Made by a program: the position numbers and the translations under genes
From: Chamaea fasciata
Taxonomy: Eukaryota > Chordata > Aves > Passeriformes > Sylviidae
Direction of reading: 5' to 3'
Assembly (NCBI GenBank): GCA_029207755.1
Contig: JARCOQ010000097.1
Span: forward strand, 124,001 to 188,000
DNA: 64,000 nucleotides
Shown here: piece after piece, positions 50,935 to 62,125 of the stretch
How positions within the stretch are numbered: position 1 is the stretch's first letter
How the letters are laid out: every line of letters begins with the position of its first letter
The notes under the pieces: model-generated
The model's database searches: none
What the model saw: only the letters and a program-made list of their open reading frames with translations
Told to the model about the DNA's origin: nothing

Positions 50935-50975
50935 CATGGCGCCGGAGGCGGAGTCGAGGATACGAGCCAGGCAAG
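50935..50975 (-). other. Exon-like segment A of module M8 (3' end)
   Basis: On the minus strand this reads ...CTCGTATCCTCGACTCCG... and ends in GGCGCCATG directly before GTGACT, a usable 5' splice site. One frame gives LARILDSASGAM; a second frame gives VSSTPPPAPW. The 5' limit is not visible because minisatellite begins just upstream. The same ATG has a strong start context (GGCGCCATGG), so it could instead be a start codon of a short open frame. That frame is broken by one-base changes in M2 and M7, which argues against conserved translation. Exon status is inferred. Confidence 0.35.
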
Positions 50976-53900
50976 GACACCTAGGGGACAGCCAGGGCAT
51001 CCCCAGGGACACCCAGGTCACCCCCAGGGACACCTAGGGGACAGCCAGGGCACCCCAGGCACACCCAGGGCACCCCCAGGGACACCTAGGGGACAGCCAC
51101 GGCACACTAGGGACAGCCAGGGCACCCCCAGGGACACCGAGGGGACAGCCACGGCACCCCCAGAGACACTGAGGACACAGCCAGGGCACCCTGGGGACAG
51201 CCAGGGCACCCCCAGGGACACCTAGGGGACAGGCAGGTCACCCCCAGGGACACCTAGGGGACAGGCAGGGCACCCCCAAGGCACCCCAGGGACACCCAGG
51301 GCTCTCCCAGGGACACCAAGGGGACAGCCAGGGCACCCCAGGGACACCAAGGGGACAGCCAGGGCACCCCCAGGGACACCTAGGGGACAGCCAGGGCACC
51401 CTAGGGACAGCCAGGGCACCCCCAGGCACACCAAGGTCACAGACAGGGCACCCTAGGGACACCAAGGGGACAGCCAGGGCACCCCCAGGGACACCTAGGG
51501 GACAGGCAGGGCACCCCCAGGGACACCGAGGGGACAGCCAGGGCACCCCCAGGGACACCAAGGGGACATCCAGAGCACCCCAGGGACACCCAGGGCAACC
51601 CCAGGGACACCTAGAGGACAGACAGAGCACCCCAGGCACAACAACGGCACCCCCAGGGACACCTAGGGGACAGCCAGGGCACCCCGAGGGACACCAGGGC
51701 ACCACCAGGGACACCTAGGGGACAGCCAGGGCACCCCAGGGACAGCGAGGGCACCCCCAGGGACACCTAGGCGACCTGCAGAGACATCTAGGGGACAGCC
51801 AGGGCACCCCAGAGACAGCCAGGGCACCCCCAGGGACACCTAGGGGACAGCCAGGGCACGCCAGGGACAGCCAGGGCACCCTCAGGGACCCCTAGGGGAG
51901 AGCCAGGGCACCCCCAGGGACACCGAGGGGACAGGCATGGCACCCCCAGGGACACCTCGGGGACAGGCAGGGCACCCCCAAGGCACCCCAGGGACACCCA
52001 GGGCTCTCCCAGGGACACCAAGGGGACAGCCAGGGCACCCCAGGGACACCAAGGGGACAGCAAGGGCACCCCCAGGGACACCTAGGGGACAGCCAGGGTA
52101 CGCCAGGGACACCCAGGGCACCCCCTGGGACACCAAGGGGACAGACAGGGCACCCCCAGGGACACCGAGGGGAAAGCCAGGGCACCCCCAGGGACACCTA
52201 GGGGAAGGCAGGACACCCCAAGGGACACCTAGGGGACAGCCAGGGCACGCCCAGGGACATTTAGGGGACACCTAGGGCACTCCAGGGACACCCAGGGCAC
52301 CCCCAGGGACATTTAGGTGACAGCCAGGGCACTCCAGGGACACCCAGGGAACCCCCAGGGACACCTAGAGGACAGGCAGGGAACCCCCAGGGACACCTAG
52401 GGGACAGCCAGGGCACCCCCAGGGACACACAGGGCACCCCCAGGGACACCAAGAGGACAGGCAGGGAACCCCCAGGGCACCCCAGGGACACCCAGGGCAC
52501 CCCCAGGGACACCAAGGGGACAGCCAGAGCACCGCAAGGACAGCCAGGGCACTCACAGGGACACCTAGGGGACAGCCTGGGCACCCCCAGGGACACCCAG
52601 GGCACCCCTCAGGGACACCTAGGGGACAGCCAGGGCACCCCAGGGACACGTAGGGGACAGCCAGGGCACCCCCAAGGACACCTAGGGGACACGCAGGGTA
52701 CCCCCAGGGACAACGAGGGGACAGCCATGGCACCCCCAGGGACACCTAGGGGGACAGCCAGGGCACCCTAGGGACAGCCAGGGCACCCCCAGGGACACCA
52801 AGGGCACAGCCAGGGCACCCTAGGGACAGCCAGGGAACCCCAGGCACACCAAGGTCACAGACAGGGCACCCTAGGGACACCAAGGGGACAGCCAGGGCAC
52901 CCCAAGGGACACCAAGGGCACAGACAGGGCACCCTACGGACACCAAGGGGACAGCCAGGGCACCCCCAGGGACACCAAGGGGACATCTAGAGCACCCCAG
53001 GGACACCCAGGGCAACCCCAGGGACACCTAGAGGACAGACAGAGAACCCCAGGCACAACAACGGCACCCCCAGGGACACCTAGGGGACAGCCAGGGCACC
53101 CCGAGGGACACCAGGGCACCACCAGGGACACCTAGGGGACAGCCAGGGCACCCCAGGGACAGCGAGGGCACCCCCAGGGACACCTAGGCGACCTGCAGAG
53201 ACATCTAGGGGACAGCCAGGGCACCCCCAGGGACACCTAGGGGACAGCCAGGGCACCCAAGGGACAGCCAGGGCACCCCCAGGGACGCCTAGGGGACAGC
53301 CAGGGCCCCCCCAGGGACACCTAGGGGACAGCCAGGGTACCCCCAGGGACGCCTAGGGGACAGCCAGGGCACCCCCAGGGACACCTAGGAGACAGCCAGG
53401 GCACGCCAGGGACACCCAGGGCACCCTCAGGGACCCCTAGGGGAGAGCCAGGGCACCCCCAGGGACACCGAGGGGACAGCCATGGCACCCCAGGGACACC
53501 TAGGGCACAGCCAGGGCACCCTAGGGACAGCCAGGGCAGCCCAGGGACACCTACGGGATAGCCAGGGCACCCTCTGGGACACCAAGGACAGCCAGGGCAC
53601 CCCAAGGACAGCCAGGGCAGCCCAGGGCAGCCCAGGGACACCCAGGGTACCCCAGGGACACGTAGGGGACCTCCCGGGCACCCCAGGGACACCCAGGGCC
53701 CCCCCAGGGACACCTAGGGGACAGCCAGGGCCCCCCCAGGGACACCTAGGGGACAGCCAGGGCTACCCAGGGACACCCAGGGCACCCCCAGGGACACTGA
53801 GGGGACAGCCAGGGCACCCTAGGGACTGCCATGGCACCCTAGGGACAGCCAGGGCACCCCCAGAGACACCGAGGGCACAGCCAGGGCACCCTAGGGACAG

Positions 53901-54281
53901 CCAGGGCACACCCAGGGACACCTAAGGGACAGGCAGGGCACCCCCAGGGACACTGACGGGACAGCCAGGGCACCCCCAGAGACCCCTAGGGGACAGCCAG
54001 GCACCTCCTAGGGACACTCTGGGCACCCCAAGGGACACCTTGGGGTCAGCCAGGGCACCCCAGGGACAGCCAGGGCACCCCCAGGGACACCTAGGGCAAG
54101 GCAGGACACCCCCAGGGACACCTAGGGGACAGGCAGGGCACCTCCAGGGACAGCCAGGGTACCCCCAGGGACACCTAGGGACAGTCAGGGCACCCCAGGG
54201 ACACCTAGGGGACAGCCAGGGCACCCTAGGGACAGCCAGGGCACCCCGAGGGACACCTAAGTGACAGCCAGGGCACCCCAG
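50976..54281. repeat. Minisatellite array, segment 8
   Basis: This is repeat only. The first 270 bp match 4,761-5,035 (right flank of M1) at an offset of 46,215. About 51.9-52.3 kb aligns with 1.8-2.15 kb and 5.1-5.44 kb. The GCACTCACAGGG block, present five times in the first 10.5 kb, appears once more at 52550. About 53.32-53.93 kb matches 3.28-3.9 kb and 11.18-11.6 kb. This segment therefore repeats the organisation of the first 12 kb in shortened form. No gene is seen. Confidence 0.92.
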
Positions 54282-54855
54282 GGACATCGAGGGACAGCCA
54301 GGAACCCCCTGGGACAGCCAGCTCACCCCCACGGCCGCCTCCACCTCCAGGAGCTATCAAAACCCTCCTCAGGTTCTTTGATGCCTCAAATGGGCCGCCC
54401 CAAACCTCCCGAATACCCCCCAAAGCACCCAAAGCAGCCCCCAGGACTCCCCCCAGAACCCCACAACCCAAAAACCCCCTCCACGAAAACTCAGGACCCC
54501 CAGGATCCCCCCAAATCCCGCGCCCCCCTCACCCTGAGGTCCCGTTTGAGCCGCTCCACGTTGCGGACAGGCACCAGCTCATCAAGCCCCAAGCACCAAC
54601 ACCTGCGGGACTGGGATGGACTGAGAGCACTGGGAGGGTGACCAGAGAAACCTGGGATGGACAAAGAGTGGACTGGGATGAACTGGGATGAACTGGCAGG
54701 CGTGTGGGGGTCCATGGTGGCCACTCGGTGCCTTACTGGTCTATACTGGGATGGGTCGGATGGCCCCAGAGGAGGGGGTGAGGCCACACTGGTCGAGACT
54801 GGGAGGGGAGTCACCATGGTGCCGGAGGCGGAGTCGAGGATACGAGCGAGGCAGG
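54282..54855 (-). repeat. Module M9: mosaic gene-fragment unit
   Basis: The left part is type I (GAGCTATC, CCTCAGGTTC, left flank CCTAAGTGACAG). The right part is type II (GGACTCCCCCCAGAACCCC, CACTGGTCGAG shared with M2, ATGGTGCC, GAGCGAGGCAGGG). On the minus strand, exon A ends at 54815, exon B is 54533-54602 and exon C is 54327-54353. Two extra C bases lie in the B-C interval (GGGCCGCCCCAAACC near 54,400 and AAATCCCGCGC near 54,515), outside the exon-like parts. The acceptor AG before exon C is intact. Confidence 0.85.
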
Positions 54856-57800
54856 GACACCTAGGGGACAGCCAGGGAACCCCAGGGACACCCTGGGCCC
54901 CGCCAGGGACACCCAGGGCACCCCCAGGGACACCTAGGGGACAGCCAAGGAACCCCAGGGACACCCTGTGCACCCCCAGGGACACCTAGGGGACAGCCAG
55001 GGCCCCCCCCGGGACACCTAGGGGACAGCCAGGGAACGCCAGGGACACCCAGGGCACACCCAGGGACACCTAGGGGACAGCCAGGGCACCCTAGGGACAG
55101 CCAGGGCACCCCCAGGGACACCGAGGGCACAGCCAGGGCACCCCCAGGGACACCGAGAGGACAGGCAGGGCACCCCAGGGACACCTTGGGGACAGCCAGG
55201 GCACCCCAGGGACAGCCAGGGCACCCCCAGAGACACCGAGGGCACAGCCAGGGCACCCTGGGGACAACCAGGGCACCCCCAGGGACACCTAGGGGACAGG
55301 CAGGGCACCCCCAGGGACACCTAGGGGACAGCCAGGGTACCCCGAGGGACACCAGGGCACACCAGGGGACACCTAGGGGACAGCCAGGGCACCCTAGGGA
55401 CAGCCAGGGCACCCCCAGGGACACCAAGGGGACATCCAGAGCACCCCAGGGACACCCAGGGTACCCCCAGGGACAGCAAGGGGACAGCAAGGGCACCTCC
55501 AGGGTCACCTAAGGGACACCCTGGGCAACCCCAGGGACACCAAGGGGACCCCCAGGAACACCTAGGGGACCTCCAGGGCACCCCCAGGGACACCCATGGC
55601 ACCCCCAGGGCCACCTAGGGGACAGCCAGGGCACCCGAGGGACAGCCAGGGCCCCCCCAGGGACACCTAGGGGACAGCCAGGGCACCCCAGGCACACCCA
55701 GGGCTCCCCCAGGGACACCTAGGGGACAGCCAGGGCACCCCCAGGGACACCGAGGTCACCCCCAGAGACACCTAGGGCACCCCCAGAGACACCGAGGGCA
55801 CAGCCAGGGCACCCTAGGGACAGCCAGGGCACCCCCAGGGACACCTAGGGGACAGCCAGGGCACCCCCAGGGACACCTAGAAGACAGCCAGGGCACCCCC
55901 AGGGACACCTAGGGGACAGCCAGGGCACCCCCAGAGACACCTAGGGGACAGCCAGGGCACTCCAGAGACAGACAGGGCACCCCCAGGGACACCTAGGGGA
56001 CAGCCAGGGCACCCGAGGGACAGCCAGAGCACCCCCAGGGACACCAAGGGCACAGCCAGGGCACCCTAGCGACAGCCAGGGCAACGCCAGGGACACCTAG
56101 GGGACAGCCAGAGCATCCCCAGGGACACCCAGGGCACCCCCAGGGACACCTAGAGGACAGCCAGGGCGCCCGCAGAGACACCTAGGGGACAGGCAGGGAA
56201 CCCCCAGGGACACCTAGGGGACAGCCAGGGCCCCCCCAGGGACAACTAGGGGACAGCCAGGGCACTCCAGGGACACCCAGGGCACCCCCAGGGACACCTA
56301 GGGGACAGCCAGGCCACCCCCAGGGACACCCAGGGCACCCGCAACGACACCTAGGGGACAGGCAGGGCACACCCAGGGTCACTGACGGGACAGCCAGGGC
56401 AACCCCAGGGACACCTAGGGGACAGCCAGGGCACCCCAGGGACACGTAGGGCACCCCCAGGGACACCTATGGTACAGCCATGGCACCCCAGGGACACCCA
56501 GGGCACCCTCAGGTACACCGAGGGCACAGCCAGGGCACCCCCAGGGCCACCTAGGGGACAGCCAGGGCACCCGAGGGACAGCCAGGGCCCCCCCAGGGAC
56601 ACCTAGGGGACAGCCAGGGCACCCCCAGGGACACCGAGGTCACCCCCAGAGACACCTAGGGCACCCCCAGAGACACCGAGGGCACAGCCAGGGCACCCTA
56701 GGGACAGCCAGGGCACCCCCAGGGACACCTAGGGGACAGCCAGGGCACCCCCAGGGACACCTAGAAGACAGCCAGGGCACCCCCAGGGACACCTAGGGGA
56801 CAGCCAGGGCACCCCCAGAGACACCTAGGGGACAGCCAGGGCACTCCAGAGACAGACAGGGCACCCCCAGGGACACCTAGGGGACAGCCAGGGCACCCGA
56901 GGGACAGCCAGAGCACCCCCAGGGACACCAAGGGCACAGCCAGGGCACCCTAGCGACAGCCAGGGCAACGCCAGGGACACCTAGGGGACAGCCAGAGCAT
57001 CCCCAGGGACACCCAGGGCACCCCCAGGGACACCTAGAGGACAGCCAGGGCGCCCGCAGAGACACCTAGGGGACAGGCAGGGAACCCCCAGGGACACCTA
57101 GGGGACAGCCAGGGCCCCCCCAGGGACAACTAGGGGACAGCCAGGGCACTCCAGGGACACCCAGGGCACCCCCAGGGACACCTAGGGGACAGCCAGGCCA
57201 CCCCCAGGGACACCCAGGGCACCCGCAACGACACCTAGGGGACAGGCAGGGCACACCCAGGGTCACTGACGGGACAGCCAGGGCAACCCCAGGGACACCT
57301 AGGGGACAGCCAGGGCACCCCAGGGACACGTAGGGCACCCCCAGGGACACCTATGGTACAGCCATGGCACCCCAGGGACACCCAGGGCACCCTCAGGTAC
57401 ACCGAGGGCACAGCCAGGGCACCCCCAGGGACACCTAGGGGACAGGCAGGGCACCCCCAGAGACCCCTAGGGGACAGCCAAGGCCCCCCAAGGGACACCC
57501 AGAGCACACCCAGGGACACCTAGGGAACAGCAAGGGCATCCCCAGGGACATTGAGGGCACCCCCAGGGACACCTAGAGGACAGCCAGGGCACCCCCAGGG
57601 ACACCTAGGGGACAGGCAGGGCACCCCCAGGGACACCTAGGGGACAGCCAGGGCACTCCAGAGACAGCCAGGGCACCCCCAGGGACACCTAGGGGACAGC
57701 CAGGGCACCCAAGGAACAGCCAGGGCAACGCCAGGGACACCTAGGGCACAGCCAGGGCCCCCCCAGGGTCAGCCAGCGCACGCCCAGGGACACCTAGGGG

Positions 57801-59340
57801 ACAGCCAGGGCATCCCCAGAGACACCCAGTGCACCCCCAGGGACACCGAGGGGACAGCCAGGGCACCCCCAGGGACACCTAGGTCACAGCCAGGACACCT
57901 AGAGGACAGGCAGGGCACCCCCAGGGACACCGAGGGGAAAGCCAGGGCACCCCCAGGGACACCTAGGGGAAGGCAGGACACCCCCAGGGACACCTAGGGG
58001 ACAGCCAGGGCACCCCCAGGGACATTTAGGGGACAGCCAGGGCACTCCAGGGACACCCAGGGCACCCCCAGGGACACCTAGGGGACAGGCCGGGCACCCC
58101 CAGGGACACCTAGGGGACAGGCAGGGCACCCCCAGGGACACTGACGGGACAGCCAGGGCACCCCCAGAGACCCCTAGGGGACAGCCAGGGCACTCCCAGA
58201 GACACTCTGTGCACCCACAGGGACACCTTGAAGACAGCCAGGGCACCTCAGGGACATCCAGGGCACCCCCAGGGACACCTAGGGGACAGCCAGGGCACCC
58301 CAGGGACACCCAGGGCACCCCCAGGGACACCCTGGGCACCCCCAGGGACACGAGTGGGACAGCCAGGGCACCCCAGGGACACCCAGGGCACCCCCAGGGA
58401 CACCTAGGGGACAGGAAGGGCACCCCCAGGGACACTGACGGGACAGCCAGGGCACCCCCAGGGACACCTAGGGGACAGCCAGGGCACCCAAGGGACACGC
58501 AGGGCACCCCCAGGGACACCTAGGGGAAAGCCTGGGCACCCGAGGGACACCTAGGGGAAGGCAGGACACCCCCAGGGACACCTAGGGTACAGCCATGGCA
58601 CCCCAGGGACACCCAGGGCACCCTCAGGGACACCGAGGGCACAGCCAGGGCACCCCCAGGGACGCCTAGGGGACAGGCAGCGCACCCCCAGAGACCCCTA
58701 GGGGACAGCCAGGGCCCCCCCAGGGACACCCAGGGCACCCCCAGGGACACCTAGGGAACAGCCAGGGCACCCCCAGGGACACCTAGAGGACAGCCAGGGC
58801 ACCCCCAGGGACACCTAGGGGACAGGCAGGGCACCCCCAGGGACACCTAGGGGACAGCCAGGGCACCCCAGGGACACCGAGGGCACAGCCAGGGCACCCT
58901 AGAGACAGCCAGGGCACCCCCAGAGACACAGAGGGCACAGCCAGGGCACCCTAGGGACAGCCAGGGCACCCCCAGGGACACCTAGGGGACAGCCAGGGCA
59001 CCCCCAGGGACACCTAGGGGACACCCGGGGCCCCCCCAGGGACACCTAGGGGACAGCCAGGGAACCCCAGGAACACCATGGGCACGCCCAGGGACACCTA
59101 GGGCACCCCCAGAGACACTGAGGGCCCAGCCAGGGCACCCTAGGGACAGCCAGGGCACCCCCAGGGACACGTAGGGGACAGCCAGGGCACCATAGGGACA
59201 CCCAGGGCACCCCCAGGGACACCGAGGGGACAGCCAGGGCACCCTAGGGACAGCCATGGCACCCTAGGGACACCCAGGGCACCCCCAGAGACACCGAGGG
59301 CACCCCCAGGGCACCCCAGGGACACCCAGGGCACCCCCAG
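54856..59340. repeat. Minisatellite array, segment 9
   Basis: This is repeat only. It opens with the usual right-flank variants (GGACACCCTGGGC, GGACACCCTGTGC). About 55.7-57.42 kb is an exact-looking 884-bp tandem duplication. About 57.9-58.5 kb is a relative of the 41.7-43.1 kb duplication. The final part (58.6-59.3 kb) resembles the left flank of M2 and M3 (CAGAGACACAGAGGGC, GGAACACCATGGGC). No gene or RNA gene is recognised. Confidence 0.92.
55700..57430. repeat. Tandem duplication, 884 bp, copies identical as read
   Basis: The marker ACACCGAGGTCACCCCCAG is at 55747 and 56631. Reading both copies side by side from there to GCACAGCCAGGGCACCCCCAGGG (about 56,543 and 57,427) I found no difference over about 800 bp, although the units inside are individually distinct (for example CACCCTAGCGACAG, GCGCCCGCAGAG, GGTCACTGACGGG, CCTATGGTACAGCC). 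The junction falls in the common string CCCCCCCAGGGACACC. It is either a very recent duplication or an assembly duplication. Confidence 0.88.
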
Positions 59341-59914
59341 GGACATCGAGGGACAGCCAGGAACCCCCTGGGACAGCCAGCTCACCCCCACAGCCGCCTC
59401 CACCTCCAGGAGCGATCAAAACCCTCCTCTGGTTTTTTGATGCCTCAAATGGGACGCCCAAACCTCCCGAATACCCCCCAAAGCACCCAAAGCAGCCCCC
59501 AGGACTCCCCCCAGACCCCCCACAACCCAAAAACCCCCTCCACGACAACTCAGGACCCCCAGGATCCCCCCAAATCCGCGCCCCCCTCACCCTGAGGTCC
59601 CGTTTGAGCCGCTCCACGTTGCGGACAGGCACCAGCTCATCAAGCCCCAAGCACCAACACCTGCGGGACTGGGATGGACTGAGAGCACTGGGAGGGTGAC
59701 CAGAGAAACCTGGGATGGACAAAGAGTGGACTGGGATGAACTGGGATGAACTGCCAGGCGTGTGGGGGTCCATGGGGGCCACTCGGTGCCTTACTGGTCT
59801 ATACTGGGATGGGTCGGATGGCCCCAGGGAAGGGGGTGAGGCCACACTGGTCCAGACTGGGAGGGGAGTCACCATGGCGCCGGAGGCGGAGTCGAGGATA
59901 CGAGCGAGGCAGGG
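59341..59914 (-). repeat. Module M10: type II-like gene-fragment unit with mixed markers
   Basis: On the minus strand, exon A ends at 59873, exon B is 59591-59660 and exon C is 59386-59412. The left end is type II (GAGCGATC, so the exon C acceptor AG is lost; CCTCTGGTT). The intron has GGACTCCCCCCAGACCCCCC, a blend of both types. The exon A end is ATGGCGCC as in type I, but the right end is GAGCGAGGCAGGG as in type II. Private changes include GGTTTTTTGATG, GGGACGCCC, CTGCCAGGCG and CCATGGGGGCC. Exon B is unchanged. Confidence 0.85.
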
Positions 59915-61553
59915 ACACCTAGGGGACAGCCAGGGCCCCCCAAGGGACACCCAGGGCACCCCGAGGGACACCTAGGGGACAGCCAGGGAAACCCCCGGGA
60001 CACCTAGGGGACAGCCAGGGCCCCCCCCGGGACACCCAGGGCACACCCAGAGACACCTAGGGGACAGCCAGGACACCCCCAGGGACACCCAGGGCACCGC
60101 CAGGGACACCTAGGGGACAGCCAGGGCCCCCCCAGGGACACCTAGGGGACAGCCAGGGAACCCCAGGGACACCCTGTGCACGCTCAGGGACACCCAGGGC
60201 ACACTCAGGGACACCTAGGGGACAGCCAGGGCACCCCCAGGGACACCTAGGGGACAGGCAGGGCACCCCCAGGGACACCTAGGGGACAGCCAGAGCACCC
60301 CAAGGACAGCCTGGTCACCCCCAGGGACACCTAGGGGACAGCCAGGGCACCCATGGGACACCAAGGGGACACCCAGGGCACCCCCAGGGACACCTAGGGG
60401 ACAGCCAGGGCACCCCGAGGGACAGGGAGGGCACCCCCAGGGACACCTACGGGACAGCAAGGGCACCCCCAGGGACACCCTGGGCACCCCCAGGGACACC
60501 TAGGGGACAGCCAGGGCACCCCGAGGGACAGCCAGGGCACCCCGAGGGACACTGACGGGACAGCCAGGGCACCCCAGGGACACCTAGGGCACAGCCAGGG
60601 CACCCCCAGAGACCCCTAGGGGACAGCCAGGGCACTCCCAGGGACACTCTGGGCACCCACAGGGACACCTTGAAGACAGCCAGGGCACCTCAGGGACATC
60701 CAGGGCACCCCCAGGGACACCTAGGGGACAGCCAGGGCACCCTAGGGACCGCCAGGGCACCCCCAGGGACACTCAGGGCACCCCCAGGGACACGAAGGGG
60801 ACAGCCAGGGCACCCCAGGGACACCCAGGGCACCCCCAGGGACACCTAGGGGACAGGCAGGGCACCCCCAGGGACACCCAGGGCACCCCCAACGACACCT
60901 AGGTGACAGGCAGGGCACCCCCAGGGACACTGACGGGACAGCCAGGGCACCCCCAGGGACACCTAGGGGACAGCCAGGGCACCTGAGGGACACCTAGGGG
61001 AAGGCAGGACACCCCCAGGGACACCTAGGGTTCAGCCATGGCACCCCAGGGACACCCAGGGCACCCTCAGGGAAACCGAGGGCACAGCCAGGGCACCCCC
61101 AGGGACACCTAGGGGACAGGCAGCGCACCCCCAGAGACCCCTAGGGGACAGCCAGGGCCCACCCAGGGACACCCAGGGCACCCCCAGGGACACCTAGGGA
61201 ACAGTCAGGGCATCCCCAGGGACACCCAGGGCACCCCCAGGGACACCTAGAGGACAGCCAGGGCACCCCCAGGGACACCTAGGGGACAGGCAGTGCACCC
61301 CCAGGGACACCTAGGGGACAGCCAGGGCACCCGAGGGACAGCCAGGGCACCCCCAGGGACACCTAGGGCAAGGCAGGACACCCCCAGGGACACCTAGGGG
61401 ACAGGCAGGGCACCTCCAGGGACAGCCAGGGTACCCCCAGGGACACCTAGGGACAGTCAGGGCACCCCAGGGACACCTAGGGGACAGCCAGGGCACCCTA
61501 GGGACAGCCAGGGCACCCCGAGGGACACCTAAGTGACAGCCAGGGCACCCCAG
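59915..61553. repeat. Minisatellite array, segment 10
   Basis: This is repeat only. About 60,600-61,320 matches about 14,270-14,990 at an offset near 46,329, including the signature GACACTGACGGG, GAGACCCCTAGG, GACACTCTGGGC and GACACCTTGAAGAC. The last 230 bp instead match the left flank of M4 (22.69-22.88 kb), so there is a switch of partner sequence near 61,320, just before M11. Confidence 0.9.
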
Positions 61554-62125
61554 GGACATCGAGGGACAGCCAGGAACCCCCTGGGACAGCCAGCTCACCC
61601 CCACGGCCGCCTCCACCTCCAGGAGCTATCAAAACCCTCCTCAGGTTCTTTGATGCCTCAAATGGGCCGCCCAAACCTCCCGAATACCCCCCAAAGCACC
61701 CAAAGCAGCCCCCAGGACTCCCTCCAGAACCCCACAACCCAAAAACCCCCTCCACGACAACTCAGGACCCCCAGGATCCCCCCAAATCCGCGCCCCCCTC
61801 ACCCTGAGGTCCCGTTTGAGCCGCTCCACGTTGCGGACAGGCACCAGCTCATCAAGCCCCAAGCACCAACACCTGCGGGACTGGGATGGACTGAGAGCAC
61901 TGGGAGGGTGACCAGAGAAACCTGGGATGGACAAAGAGTGGACTGGGATGAACTGGGATGAACTGGCAGGCGTGTGGGAGTCCATGGTGGCCACTCGGTG
62001 CCTTACTGGTCTATACTGGGATGGGTCGGATGGCCCCAGGGGAGGGGGTGAGGCCACACTGGTCCAGACTGGGAGGGGAGTCACCATGGTGCCGGAGGCG
62101 GAGTCGAGGATACGAGCGAGGCAGG
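61554..62125 (-). repeat. Module M11: mosaic gene-fragment unit
   Basis: The left part is type I (left flank CCTAAGTGACAG, GAGCTATC with intact acceptor AG, CCTCAGGTTC). The right part matches M3 (GGACTCCCTCCAGAACCCC, CACTGGTCCAG, ATGGTGCC, GAGCGAGGCAGGG). The change of type lies between about 61,645 and 61,718, the same interval as in M9. On the minus strand, exon A ends at 62085, exon B is 61803-61872 and exon C is 61599-61625. A private change gives GTGGGAGTCC. Confidence 0.86.

Larger units (their letters stand above)
50403..50975 (-). repeat. Module M8: amplified gene-fragment unit, type I, cleanest copy
   Basis: This copy has no frame-breaking change in exon-like parts and keeps every splice-like dinucleotide, so I use it as the reference. 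In minus-strand order: exon A end at 50935, intron with three TCCCAGT motifs, exon B 50653-50722, GC-rich intron, exon C 50448-50474. On the plus strand the module runs from GGACATCGAGGG to GAGCCAGGCAAGG. It is almost identical to M1, but has the common six-C run where M1 has five. Its first 270 bp of right flank also match the right flank of M1. Confidence 0.87.

Noticed and set aside
50380..50937. Open frame starting at the ATG in GGCGCCATGG and running on the minus strand through the A-B interval
   Set aside because: The start context is good, but the frame passes through intron-like TCCCAGT motifs and is broken by single-base changes in M2 and M7, so conserved translation is unlikely.
50448..50975. 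Naming the parent gene of the exon-like segments
   Set aside because: The peptides LVPVRNVERLKRDLR and LLEVEAAVG look like real protein, but I cannot match them to a known family from memory with any confidence.
4191..62125. The 572-bp modules as a transposable element
   Set aside because: No terminal inverted repeats, target-site duplications, poly-A tail or transposase are seen, and flanking minisatellite is copied along with the modules.
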